Below the pieces are notes generated by a model. It was not told the origin of the DNA. It ran no database searches and saw nothing but the letters and a program-made list of their open reading frames with translations. The translations under genes were made by a program, and so were the position numbers. Source: Sphingopyxis terrae subsp. terrae NBRC 15098 (lineage in GTDB: Bacteria > Pseudomonadota > Alphaproteobacteria > Sphingomonadales > Sphingomonadaceae). Taken from it: 64,000 nt of DNA. The stretch spans positions 1 through 64,000 of the forward strand of contig NZ_BCZQ01000015.1 in NCBI RefSeq assembly GCF_001598815.1, written 5' to 3'. Each line of letters opens with the position of its first letter. Positions within the stretch are counted from its first letter, which is position 1. Positions 26,560-34,653 of this stretch are shown here, in pieces.

Positions 26560-28844
26560 AGCGGGTCGGGCGATAGCGGAATGCGGCGGATACGGCGACC
26601 CGTTGCGGCGAACATCGCATTGGCGATCGCCGGCGCGACGACGGGCACGCCGATTTCGCCGACGCCGCCGGGATCGCGGTCGCTGTCGATGAACTCGACG
26701 ACGATCTGCGGCACTTGCGACAGGCGGGGCAGGCCGAGCTGGCCGAGCTTGCGCGCGGTCGCGACGCCGCCTTCATAATCGGTCGTTGCGCCGACCGCGG
26801 CGGCGAGGCCGAAGACCAGGCCGCCCTCGATCTGCTGGCGTGCGATCGCCGGATTGACGAGCCGCCCGGCGTCGACAACGGCGACGAGCTGTTCGACCTG
26901 CAGCCCCCGGTCGCTGGGCCGCGCGGTGGCGACGAGCGCGATGTGGCTACCGCGCATCGAATGGCAGGCAAGGCCCTGTGCCGTGCCCGACAGGCCCCCC
27001 TCCCACCCCGCAAGGCTGGTCGCGGTGAGCAGGCAGCGGGCGAGCAGCGGCGCCTGTCCAAGCATCGCCATCCGGTACGACAGCGCGTCCGAACCGGCGC
27101 GCGCCGCCATTTCGTCGATGAAACATTCGGTGAAGAAGGCGGTGTAGCTGTCGGCGTTGCCGCGCCAGCGCGCGGTTGGCAGGCCGATATCGGCGGGGCA
27201 ATGATCGACCGCGAAATGACGGAAATTATAGGGTCCGCCCGCGCCCTCGACCGCTGCGGCGTCGGGCGTTCCTGCCGCCTCGCGCTGCGCGACGTCGGCC
27301 GGGGTCCCGTCGAACAGCCGGGCGCGGAATTCATGGTTGGTCGACGGCACCGCGATCCGCGCGACAAGCGCGTCGATCCCGCCCGCGGCGTCGAGCGTCG
27401 CATAGATTTTGGCGCGCGCGGGCGCGCGCGGAATGTCGCGCATGATTTCCTCGGCGCGCGACCAGGCGAGCTGCACCGGGCGCTTAATCTGCGTCGCGAT
27501 GATCGCCGCCTGCACCGCGACGCTGTGATCGAGGCAGGCGTCGAACGATCCGCCCGCCATCATCGGGAACAGCGTCACCTTGCCCGGCGGCAATCCGACT
27601 GCCCGCGCGACCGCTGCGCGGCACTGTGCGGGCGCCTGCGTCGCAACCCACAGGCGCAGCCGGTCGCCATCGGGGGCGGCGGTTGCGGTGCGCGTCTCGA
27701 TCGGCGCATGAAGCGCGGGCGCGACGGCGTAATGCGCCGAAATCTTCGGGCGCCCTTCCATCGCCTCGGCGACGTCGCCCTTTTTGACGATGCGATAGCC
27801 ATCGGCTTTCAGTGCGGCCTTCAGCGCCTTGTCGATGCCGGCGCTCGAAATCGGCGGACCGGTGGTTTCGAACTGCGGTGCGAAGCGGTCGAGCGCGCGA
27901 TTCGCGGCCCACCAGTTGCGCGCGACGGTCGCGATCCAGCGGTCGTGCAGCACGATGTCGAGCAGGCCGGGCGACGCCATCCCCGCCTTGCGGTCGATGC
28001 TCTTGAGCCGGGTGGCGCCGAACGGTCCCTGGCGTATCGCGGCGAAGACCATGTCGGGAAGGCGGATGTCACCGGCGAAATTGGCCGAGCCGTCTACCTT
28101 TGCCGGCAGGTCGAGCCGCGTCAGTTCCTTGCCGTAGAGCGGGTCATTGTTGTTGGCGCGATAGACGGGTTCGGCGGGCGGATCGAGCGTTGCGGCCACC
28201 GCCGCGACGTCGCCGAAGCGCAGCTTGCGGTTCTTCCAGGTGACGAAGCCGTCCTGCGTGTCGCAATCCTGCCAATCGGCGTCCCACCGCTTCGCCGCGG
28301 CCATCATCAGCAGCGTGCGGGCCTGCGCCGCGGCGTCGCGGCACGGCCCCTCGAACATGCGGACCGACGAGCTGTTGGCAGTCAGCATCACCGCATGGCG
28401 CACCGCCCATTCGCGTCGGACCCAGCTACGCACGTCGGCGACGACATCGGGCACCAGCGCGCGCGGCATGAAGGTGGCGCTATCCTCGTCGACGAGCAGT
28501 GTGTTGGTATAGAGCGGGCTGATCGGCGCGGTTTCGACCGCGATGGTGCGCCAGTCGGCGCCTAGCTCGTCGGCAATGATCTGCGGCAGTAGCGTGGTGA
28601 CGCCCTGCCCCATTTCGCATTGCGGCACGATGACGGCGATATGCCCGTCGTCGCCGATCTTCAGAAAGGCGTTGAAGATATGTTCGTCGGGCGCAGCGGT
28701 CAGATTGGGCGCATAGTGACGCGGCCAGAATGACCAGGCCAGCGCAAGGCCGCCCGCCGCGGTGGCGCCGACGAGCAGCGACCGGCGGCTGACATGCGGC
28801 AGGCGCGATTTCTTGGTCCCCACTTTGTCCCGAATGCCGGTCAT
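26556..28844 (-). CDS. Molybdopterin-binding oxidoreductase large subunit (IorB-like), Tat-exported
   Basis: A 762-residue subunit of the xanthine-dehydrogenase/aldehyde-oxidase superfamily, closest in layout to isoquinoline 1-oxidoreductase beta. A twin-arginine signal (SRRSLLVGATAAGG) opens the protein, indicating folded export to the periplasm. Cofactor-binding blocks include VPQCEMGQGVTTLLPQIIAD, MMAGGSFDACLDH and, near the end, GGVGEIGVPVV with the catalytic glutamate at about Glu730. Such enzymes need a small [2Fe-2S] subunit; none is encoded on either side. ATG 28844 is the start that includes the signal. The substrate is unknown. The gene overlaps hemH by four bases. Confidence 0.88.
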   Translation of the reverse strand: MTGIRDKVGTKKSRLPHVSRRSLLVGATAAGGLALAWSFWPRHYAPNLTAAPDEHIFNAFLKIGDDGHIAVIVPQCEMGQGVTTLLPQIIADELGADWRTIAVETAPISPLYTNTLLVDEDSATFMPRALVPDVVADVRSWVRREWAVRHAVMLTANSSSVRMFEGPCRDAAAQARTLLMMAAAKRWDADWQDCDTQDGFVTWKNRKLRFGDVAAVAATLDPPAEPVYRANNNDPLYGKELTRLDLPAKVDGSANFAGDIRLPDMVFAAIRQGPFGATRLKSIDRKAGMASPGLLDIVLHDRWIATVARNWWAANRALDRFAPQFETTGPPISSAGIDKALKAALKADGYRIVKKGDVAEAMEGRPKISAHYAVAPALHAPIETRTATAAPDGDRLRLWVATQAPAQCRAAVARAVGLPPGKVTLFPMMAGGSFDACLDHSVAVQAAIIATQIKRPVQLAWSRAEEIMRDIPRAPARAKIYATLDAAGGIDALVARIAVPSTNHEFRARLFDGTPADVAQREAAGTPDAAAVEGAGGPYNFRHFAVDHCPADIGLPTARWRGNADSYTAFFTECFIDEMAARAGSDALSYRMAMLGQAPLLARCLLTATSLAGWEGGLSGTAQGLACHSMRGSHIALVATARPSDRGLQVEQLVAVVDAGRLVNPAIARQQIEGGLVFGLAAAVGATTDYEGGVATARKLGQLGLPRLSQVPQIVVEFIDSDRDPGGVGEIGVPVVAPAIANAMFAATGRRIRRIPLSPDPL

Positions 28845-28896
28845 CCCCGCTGCTGATAATCGCGGCGAGTCGGCGACGCAAAGCCTTTCGTCGGGG

Positions 28897-29319
28897 CTAG
28901 CGCAGCAAGCCCAGCCGGGGAATCTCGATCTTGGGGCAGCGGTCCATGACGACGACCAGGCCGGCCTTGTCGGCGCGCCGTGCCGCGGCTTCGTCGATGA
29001 CGCCGAGTTGCATCCACACCGCTTTCGCGCCGTGAACGATCGCATCGTCGACAGCGGCGCCCGCGTCGGCGCTGTTGCGGAAGATATCGACGATCTCGGC
29101 CGCCGGCTCGACGTCGGCGAGCGTCGCGACGACGGGCGCGCCGTGGATCGTCTTGCCGGCATGGCCGGGATTGACCGCAATCACGTCATGCCCCTGCGCG
29201 GCCAGGAAGGCGAGAACGCCGTTCGAGGGGCGTGCGGGGTTGGGCGAGGCGCCGACGATGGCGATGCGCCGCGGCCGTTCGAGCAGGGCACGAATTTCAG
29301 CCTCGTCGTTGATCGCCAT
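28897..29319 (-). CDS. CoA-binding domain protein (YccU-like)
   Basis: A 140-residue Rossmann-fold protein of the CoA_binding_2 family. The dinucleotide-like loop is IAIVGASPNPARPS. Later blocks are VIAVNPGHAGKTIHG and AVWMQLGVIDEAAAR, ending DRCPKIEIPRLGLL. These closely match YccU-type proteins, which bind coenzyme A but have no settled role. The start at 29319 is one base inside the Mrp stop codon (TGATG), with AAAGGG six bases upstream; ATG 29322 is equally possible. Tight overlap with mrp suggests co-translation. Confidence 0.88.
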   Translation of the reverse strand: MAINDEAEIRALLERPRRIAIVGASPNPARPSNGVLAFLAAQGHDVIAVNPGHAGKTIHGAPVVATLADVEPAAEIVDIFRNSADAGAAVDDAIVHGAKAVWMQLGVIDEAAARRADKAGLVVVMDRCPKIEIPRLGLLR

Positions 29320-30296
29320 CATATGCCCTTTCGTGCCGCGAGCCACGCCGCGACCTTCGCGGCTATCGCGTGGAACGGCTCGCCCAGCGGATCGGTTCCA
29401 GCGGCGGGCGGGACGCCGCCGTCGCTCGCGAGGCGGATGCCCATCGACAGTGGTACGCGGCCGAGAAAATCGAGCTCCATCTCCTTCGCCGCCGCCTCGG
29501 CGCCGCCGCTTCCGAACGGGTCGCTGACCTCACCGCAATGCGGGCAGGCATAGCCGGCCATATTCTCGACGACGCCGATGATCGGCACCTCGGCCTGCTC
29601 GAACAGCGACACGGCGCGCGCCGCGTCCATCAGCGCCAGATCCTGCGGCGTCGAGACGACGACCGCGCCGGTGGGCTTGTGCTTCTGGATCATCGTGAGC
29701 TGGACGTCGCCGGTGCCGGGGGGCAGGTCGACGACGAGCGTGTCGATATCGCCCCAGCTTGCGTCGATCAGCTGTTCGAGCGCGCGGCCGGCCATCGGGC
29801 CGCGCCAGGCGATGGCCTGACCCGGGGCGGCGATCTGGCCGGTCGACAGCATCGGAACGCCATAGGCGCTCTGCACCGGCGAGAGCTTGGATCCGCGCGC
29901 TTCGGGCTTCACGCCCTCGCTATCCATCAGGCGCGGCTGCGACGGACCGTAGATGTCAGCATCGACCAGTCCGACCTTCACACCGGCGCGGCGCAGCGCG
30001 ACGGCAAGATTGGCGGCAAGCGTCGATTTGCCGACCCCGCCCTTGCCGCTGCCCACCGCGATGATCGTCATCGCCTTGCGTTCGGCGGTCATGGCGACGC
30101 GGACGCTGGTGACGCCGGAACGGGCGAGCAGGCCCGCGCGGAGCTTTTCCTCGAGCGGCTTGCGGTCGTCTTCGGCGAGCCCGGTGACGTCGAGCACGAT
30201 CGCGAGCGTGCCCTGATCGTCGAGATAGCGAAGCCCCGACGTGCGGCCGCCGGTCAGATCGGTGGCGAGACTGGCAAGGATGGCGATATCGGTCAT
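29319..30296 (-). CDS. apbC: Mrp/ApbC iron-sulfur cluster carrier ATPase
   Basis: P-loop ATPase that transfers [4Fe-4S] clusters to apoproteins. The 325-residue protein has an N-terminal MIP18/FeS-assembly domain (1-70), a deviant Walker A GSGKGGVGKS at 82-91, then VDADIYGPSQPRLM, VDLPPGTGDVQL, and the cluster-ligand pair in ACPHCGE near residue 245. Domain order and motifs match Mrp exactly. It is divergent from hflK by 92 bases and overlaps the CoA-binding gene downstream. Nearby clients could include QueG, but that is only inference. Confidence 0.95.
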   Translation of the reverse strand: MTDIAILASLATDLTGGRTSGLRYLDDQGTLAIVLDVTGLAEDDRKPLEEKLRAGLLARSGVTSVRVAMTAERKAMTIIAVGSGKGGVGKSTLAANLAVALRRAGVKVGLVDADIYGPSQPRLMDSEGVKPEARGSKLSPVQSAYGVPMLSTGQIAAPGQAIAWRGPMAGRALEQLIDASWGDIDTLVVDLPPGTGDVQLTMIQKHKPTGAVVVSTPQDLALMDAARAVSLFEQAEVPIIGVVENMAGYACPHCGEVSDPFGSGGAEAAAKEMELDFLGRVPLSMGIRLASDGGVPPAAGTDPLGEPFHAIAAKVAAWLAARKGI

Positions 30297-30388
30297 GTCC
30301 GCGGCAGATAGGGATAAGCGGGGCGATTGCCACCCATTTTCGCCTGGCCCCCCTGTTAATCGCGCGCGCCGCCCCTATAAAAGCATTC

Positions 30389-31561
30389 ATGAGCAACAAA
30401 AGTGATGGCAGCATGGGAGGCCGCGCCCCGCAGGGAGTGCGGCAATTTTTCCATCAGATTGCGCTGATGGCGAACAGTCCGTGGGGCAATGGCCCGAAGG
30501 ATAACGGCGATGGCGATGACCGGTCGGGTCCGCGCAATCCGTGGGTGACGCCCGATCCCGCCGACGGACTGCGCGGGCGCAAGCCGCGCGGCCCCTCCGC
30601 ACTCGACGAACTTCTGCGCAAGGGACGCGGCGGCTTCGGCGGCGGCGGTTCGGGTGGCGGCGGCGGCAATTTGCAGATGCCCGAATCGGCCCGGCCGTGG
30701 AAATGGGGCGTTGGCGCCCTCGTCGCGGTGTGGTTCCTCTTTTCCTCCTTCCACATCGTGCCGCCCGAAAAGGAAGGCGTCGTCACCCGGCTCGGCAGCT
30801 ATTCGCGCACCGTCGGCCCCGGCGTGAAATTCACCTGGCCGGCGCCGATCGAGCGCATCCGGATGGAAGACGTGCGCGCGATCCGCACGATGCAGGTCGG
30901 CTCGCCCAATGCGAGCGACGAGAATTTCGTCCTTACCCGCGACCAGAGCATCGTCGATCTGGCTTATGAAGTGCGCTGGTCGATCCGCGACCCCGAACTC
31001 TATATCTTCCAGCTCGCCGATCCCGACGGCACAATCCGCGAGGTCGCCGAAAGCGCGATGCGCGCGACGGTCGCCAATTTCGACCTGGTGCAGGCGATCG
31101 GTCCCGGTCGCGTCGAGATCGAGACGCAGGTTCAGCAGCGCATGCAGGCCCTGCTCGATCAATATCGCGCCGGCGTGACAATCCAGGGCATCGCGATCCG
31201 CCAGGCCGATCCGCCGAAGCAGGTCGACGAGGCGTTCAAGGAAGTGACGGCGGCACGGCAGGAACGCGAATCGTCGATCAACCTGGCACGCGCCTATGAA
31301 CAACAGGTGCTCGAACGCGCACGCGGTGACACCTCGGCGTTCGACAAGATTTACGAACAATATAAGCTGGCACCGGGCGTGACCCGCAAGCGGCTATATT
31401 ATGAAACGATGGAGAATGTTTTGTCGAACGTCGACAAGGCGATTGTCGAGGCGCGCGGCGTCACCCCCTATCTGCCGCTGAGCGAAGTCCAGCGGCGCGC
31501 GCGCGCGGCGTCCGACGCCGCGTCCGACGCCGCGTCCGATGCGGCGAAGGGAGGCCAGTGA
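30389..31561 (+). CDS. hflK: HflK, SPFH-family FtsH modulator
   Basis: Forms with HflC the large inner-membrane complex that surrounds and regulates the FtsH protease. The 390-residue product has a glycine-rich N-terminus (GGFGGGGSGGGGG near 81-93) and a membrane helix at about 106-122 (KWGVGALVAVWFLFSSF). The SPFH/Band7 domain follows: VPPEKEGVVTRLGSYSRTV, then helical segments through EVTAARQERESSINLARAYE. The C-terminus ends in a short repeat, SDAASDAASDAA. The start is uncertain: 30389, 30413 and 30467 are all in frame without a clear ribosome site. HflC follows by overlap. Confidence 0.93.
   Translation: MSNKSDGSMGGRAPQGVRQFFHQIALMANSPWGNGPKDNGDGDDRSGPRNPWVTPDPADGLRGRKPRGPSALDELLRKGRGGFGGGGSGGGGGNLQMPESARPWKWGVGALVAVWFLFSSFHIVPPEKEGVVTRLGSYSRTVGPGVKFTWPAPIERIRMEDVRAIRTMQVGSPNASDENFVLTRDQSIVDLAYEVRWSIRDPELYIFQLADPDGTIREVAESAMRATVANFDLVQAIGPGRVEIETQVQQRMQALLDQYRAGVTIQGIAIRQADPPKQVDEAFKEVTAARQERESSINLARAYEQQVLERARGDTSAFDKIYEQYKLAPGVTRKRLYYETMENVLSNVDKAIVEARGVTPYLPLSEVQRRARAASDAASDAASDAAKGGQ
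31510..31545. repeat. Short tandem repeat in the hflK 3' end
   Basis: Three consecutive 12-base units of GCGTCCGACGCC type, the last diverged, encode SDAASDAASDAA at the HflK C-terminus. It looks like a small slippage expansion of a disordered tail. Confidence 0.7.
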
Positions 31562-32412
31562 TGTTCGAATCGATCACCCGCCACCCGATGCGGCTGCTCG
31601 TCGGCCTCGTCGCCATACTCGTCATCCTGTCGCAAACGCTGGCGATCGTTCCCGAAGACAAGCAGGCGCTGATCCTGCGCTTCGGCGAAATCGAGCGCAC
31701 GGTGAACCGCTACAAGCCGAACGAGGAATTCGGCCGGTCGGGTGCGGGCCTTGTCCTGCGCGTGCCGTTCACCGATGGGATCCAATATATCGATAAGCGC
31801 ATCCTGGGCATCAACATGGAGCGCCAGCAGGTGCTGTCGACCGACCAGCAACGGCTGCAGGTCGATGCCTTCGCACGCTTCCGCATCACCAACCCGGTGC
31901 GCATGTACACCGCGATCCGGACCGAGGATAAATTGCAGCAGCAGCTTGCGACGATCCTCGGCTCGTCGCTGCGCAACGAACTGGGCAAGCGGACCTTCGC
32001 GACCCTGCTCTCGCCCGAACGCGGTGCGGTGATGGACAATATCCAGGTCGCGCTCAATCGCGAGGCGCACAAATATGGCGCCGAGATCATCGACGTGCGG
32101 ATCAAGCGCGCCGACCTCCCCGAAGGCGCGACGCTGCAGGCGGCCTATGACCGCATGCGCACCGCGCGCCAGCAGGAAGCGATCGCGATCCGCGCCGAAG
32201 GGCAGAAGGAAGCACAGATCATTCGCGGTAACGCCGATGGCGAAGCCGCGCGCATCTATGCCGCCAGCTTTGGCAAGGATCCCGAATTCTACGATTTCTA
32301 TCGCGCCATGCAGAGCTATCGTCAGACATTCCTGGGTGAGAATAACAAGGGCGGAACGTCGATCATCATGTCGCCCGACAATGAATATCTGAAGCGCTTC
32401 AGCGGCGGATAG
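31561..32412 (+). CDS. hflC: HflC, SPFH-family partner of HflK
   Basis: Partner of HflK in the FtsH-regulating complex. The 283-residue protein has an N-terminal membrane helix (MRLLVGLVAILVILSQTLAI). The SPFH domain contains VPEDKQALILRFGEIERTV, FTDGIQYIDKRI and EIIDVRIKRADLPEGA, and a C-terminal helical part includes EAARIYAASFGKDPEFYDFY. ATG 31561 overlaps the hflK stop by one base and follows GGGAGG at six bases; GTG 31558 is a less likely start. degQ follows, making a three-gene envelope quality-control unit. Confidence 0.95.
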   Translation: MFESITRHPMRLLVGLVAILVILSQTLAIVPEDKQALILRFGEIERTVNRYKPNEEFGRSGAGLVLRVPFTDGIQYIDKRILGINMERQQVLSTDQQRLQVDAFARFRITNPVRMYTAIRTEDKLQQQLATILGSSLRNELGKRTFATLLSPERGAVMDNIQVALNREAHKYGAEIIDVRIKRADLPEGATLQAAYDRMRTARQQEAIAIRAEGQKEAQIIRGNADGEAARIYAASFGKDPEFYDFYRAMQSYRQTFLGENNKGGTSIIMSPDNEYLKRFSGG

Positions 32413-32539
32413 GGGCCGGACGGCGGATGAACCGGACGTGCAGTCGCCGTTCATGTTCAATTGCCGTTCAGCCGCACGGCCCCAAATGAAGCCTGCCGGG
32501 GTCCTTGGGTTTTTTCGCAAGAGAGAAGGATTTGCGATC

Positions 32540-34039
32540 GTGCGTTATGTTTATGGCATCACTTCGGCTTTGCTGGTGGGTGGCACAGCGCTCGCGCTCG
32601 TCACCCAGTCGCCCGTTATCGCGCAGGTCGCGCAGAACGAGCGCAGCGAAATCGCGAAGGCGGTTCCGCGCGCCGGCGCGCCCGAAAGCTTCGCCGACCT
32701 GGTCGAGCAGCTGCAGCCCGCAGTGGTCAACATCTCGACCAAGCAGGAAGTTACGCTGGGCGTCCGGCTCGATCCGTTCGCGGGAACGCGCGAACCGGTC
32801 ACGCAGGAACAGCAGGGCGGCGGTTCGGGCTTTCTGATCTCCGACGACGGCTATATCGTCACCAACAACCATGTCGTCACCGGCGGCCCGCGCGGCGAGC
32901 AGGTGAACCAGGTCACGGTGACGCTGACCAACGGCAAGGAATTTCAGGCCAAGATCGTCGGCCGCGACGTCGCCTCCGACCTCGCGCTGCTCAAGATCGA
33001 CGCGACCGGCATGCCGTTCGTGAAATTCGGCGACAGCGGCAAGGCGCGCGTCGGCGACTGGGTGGTCGCGATCGGTAACCCGCTCGGCCTCGGCTCGACC
33101 GTCACCGCGGGCATTATCTCGGCGGTGCAGCGCAATATCGGCAGTGGCGGCGCTTATGACCGCTACATCCAGACCGACACGGCGATCAATCGCGGCAACT
33201 CGGGCGGTCCGCTGTTCGACCTGCACGGCAATGTCGTCGGCATCAACAATATGCTGATCTCGCCCGTCGGCGCGAACATCGGCGTAAATTTCGCCATCCC
33301 GGCCGATGCGGCGATCCCGGTGATCAACGCGCTGCGCGCCGGCGAGCGCGTCGAGCGCGGCTATCTGGGCATCGGCATTGCGCCTGTCGGCGAGGATATG
33401 GCGGCGGCACTCGGCCTGCCCAAGGATCGCGGCGAATTCGTCCAGCGCGTCGAGGATGACGGTGCCGCGGCGAAGGCGGGGATCAAGCGCGGCGACGTCG
33501 TGACCAAGGTCAACGGCAAGGATGTGACGCCGCAGCAGACGCTGTCCTACATCGTCGCGAACACCAAGCCGGGGACGCGTATCCCGATCGAGGTCGTGCG
33601 TGACGGCAAGACGATGACGCTCAACGCCGTCGTCGGAACGCGTCCGCCCGAAGACCAGCTCGCGGGCAATGATTTCGACCCCGAAGACGATCAGGCGACG
33701 CCGGATGACAACAGCGGCAGCGTTTCCGACAAGGCGGTCCAGGACAATCTGGGCCTGGCGGTGCAGACGCTGACCCCCGACATCGCGCGCGCCGTCGGCG
33801 TCGATGCCTCGACCAAGGGCCTCGTCATCGGCGCCGCGTCGAGCAACAGCGATGCCGGCCGCAAGGGCCTGCGCCGCGGCGACGTGATCCTCAGCGTCAA
33901 CCGCACCCCGGTCACGACGAGCGAGGGCCTGGCCAAGGCGGTGGCGGAAGCGAAGAAGGCTGGCCGCGACGCGGTGCTGATGGAAATCCTCCGCCGTGGC
34001 GGTCCGTCTGCCTTTATCGCGATCCGCATCAAGCCGTAA
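32540..34039 (+). CDS. degQ: Periplasmic Do-family serine protease (DegP/DegQ)
   Basis: Degrades or refolds damaged envelope proteins. I choose GTG 32540, preceded by GAGAAGGA nine bases upstream. It gives a clean signal peptide (VRYVYGITSALLVGGTALAL, cleaved after VIAQ); ATG 32438 would add an implausible lead. The mature trypsin-like domain has the triad His in TNNHVV, Asp in ASDLALLKI and Ser in NRGNSGGPL. Two PDZ domains follow, GYLGIGIAPVG onward and LGLAVQTLTPD onward, with an acidic linker DFDPEDDQATPDDNSG between them. At 499 residues it fits DegP/DegQ. The hflKC neighbours match its quality-control role. Confidence 0.95.
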   Translation: MRYVYGITSALLVGGTALALVTQSPVIAQVAQNERSEIAKAVPRAGAPESFADLVEQLQPAVVNISTKQEVTLGVRLDPFAGTREPVTQEQQGGGSGFLISDDGYIVTNNHVVTGGPRGEQVNQVTVTLTNGKEFQAKIVGRDVASDLALLKIDATGMPFVKFGDSGKARVGDWVVAIGNPLGLGSTVTAGIISAVQRNIGSGGAYDRYIQTDTAINRGNSGGPLFDLHGNVVGINNMLISPVGANIGVNFAIPADAAIPVINALRAGERVERGYLGIGIAPVGEDMAAALGLPKDRGEFVQRVEDDGAAAKAGIKRGDVVTKVNGKDVTPQQTLSYIVANTKPGTRIPIEVVRDGKTMTLNAVVGTRPPEDQLAGNDFDPEDDQATPDDNSGSVSDKAVQDNLGLAVQTLTPDIARAVGVDASTKGLVIGAASSNSDAGRKGLRRGDVILSVNRTPVTTSEGLAKAVAEAKKAGRDAVLMEILRRGGPSAFIAIRIKP

Positions 34040-34062
34040 TCGCGCGGCATCTTCAGCGTTTC

Positions 34063-34100
34063 AAAGGGGCGCCCGGATATGGTCCGGGCGCCCTTTTCTT
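34063..34100 (+). terminator. Rho-independent terminator after degQ
   Basis: AAAGGG(G)CGCCCGGA at 34063-34077 pairs with TCCGGGCGCCCTTT at 34083-34096 across a short loop, with one bulged G, followed by TTCTTTG. It ends the hflK-hflC-degQ unit. Confidence 0.85.
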
Positions 34101-34159
34101 TGCTTGCCGCACGTATTGTTCCTGATATGTTCTTTCTTCAACGAATCGGGAGACGACCA

Positions 34160-34528
34160 ATGATCGGATATGTGACGCTCGGCACCAATGACCTTGCCAA
34201 AGCGGCGGTTTTTTACGACGCGATCGCCGCCGAACTGGGCGTGCCGCGAATGATGGAATTCGACAATTTCATCGCCTGGGGCAAGGAAGGCGGCGGCGCG
34301 GGCATCGGCCTGACCAAGCCATTCGACGGCAACGCCGCAACGGTCGGCAATGGCGTGATGGTGGCGCTGGAGGCCAGCGACACCGATCAGGTCCAGCGCC
34401 TCTATGATATTGCGCTGGCGCATGGCGGCAGCGACGAAGGCGCCCCCGGTCCGCGCGGCGAAGGCTTTTACGCGGGCTATTTTCGCGACCCCGACGGCAA
34501 CAAGCTTAACGCGTTCGTCATGGGGTGA
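34160..34528 (+). CDS. VOC/glyoxalase-fold protein
   Basis: A 122-residue single-domain vicinal-oxygen-chelate protein. It begins MIGYVTLGTNDLAKAAVFYD, the standard first strand and helix. It ends YFRDPDGNKLNAFVMG, a typical VOC metal-site-like motif (D-P-D-G-N-K). The start at 34160 has GGGAG eight bases upstream. Such proteins include lyases, dioxygenases and resistance proteins. The sequence gives no substrate, and no neighbour suggests one. Confidence 0.9.
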   Translation: MIGYVTLGTNDLAKAAVFYDAIAAELGVPRMMEFDNFIAWGKEGGGAGIGLTKPFDGNAATVGNGVMVALEASDTDQVQRLYDIALAHGGSDEGAPGPRGEGFYAGYFRDPDGNKLNAFVMG

Positions 34529-34653
34529 CGACGCGTCGGCGACGCGCACGGGCGTTGCAGCCATAGCCAGTCCTAACGGCCGGCCGCGGCGGATTGCCGC
34601 TGTACCGGCCGGCTGTTAGCCTGCGGCGCTCGTCCGTTTGCGAAAGGATCGTC

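Noticed and set aside
25556..27403. A 615-codon minus-strand frame over hemH and the molybdenum hydroxylase
   Set aside because: Different frame from both genes; Arg/Ser/Pro-rich and lacking any motif. The two overlapping real genes are clear.
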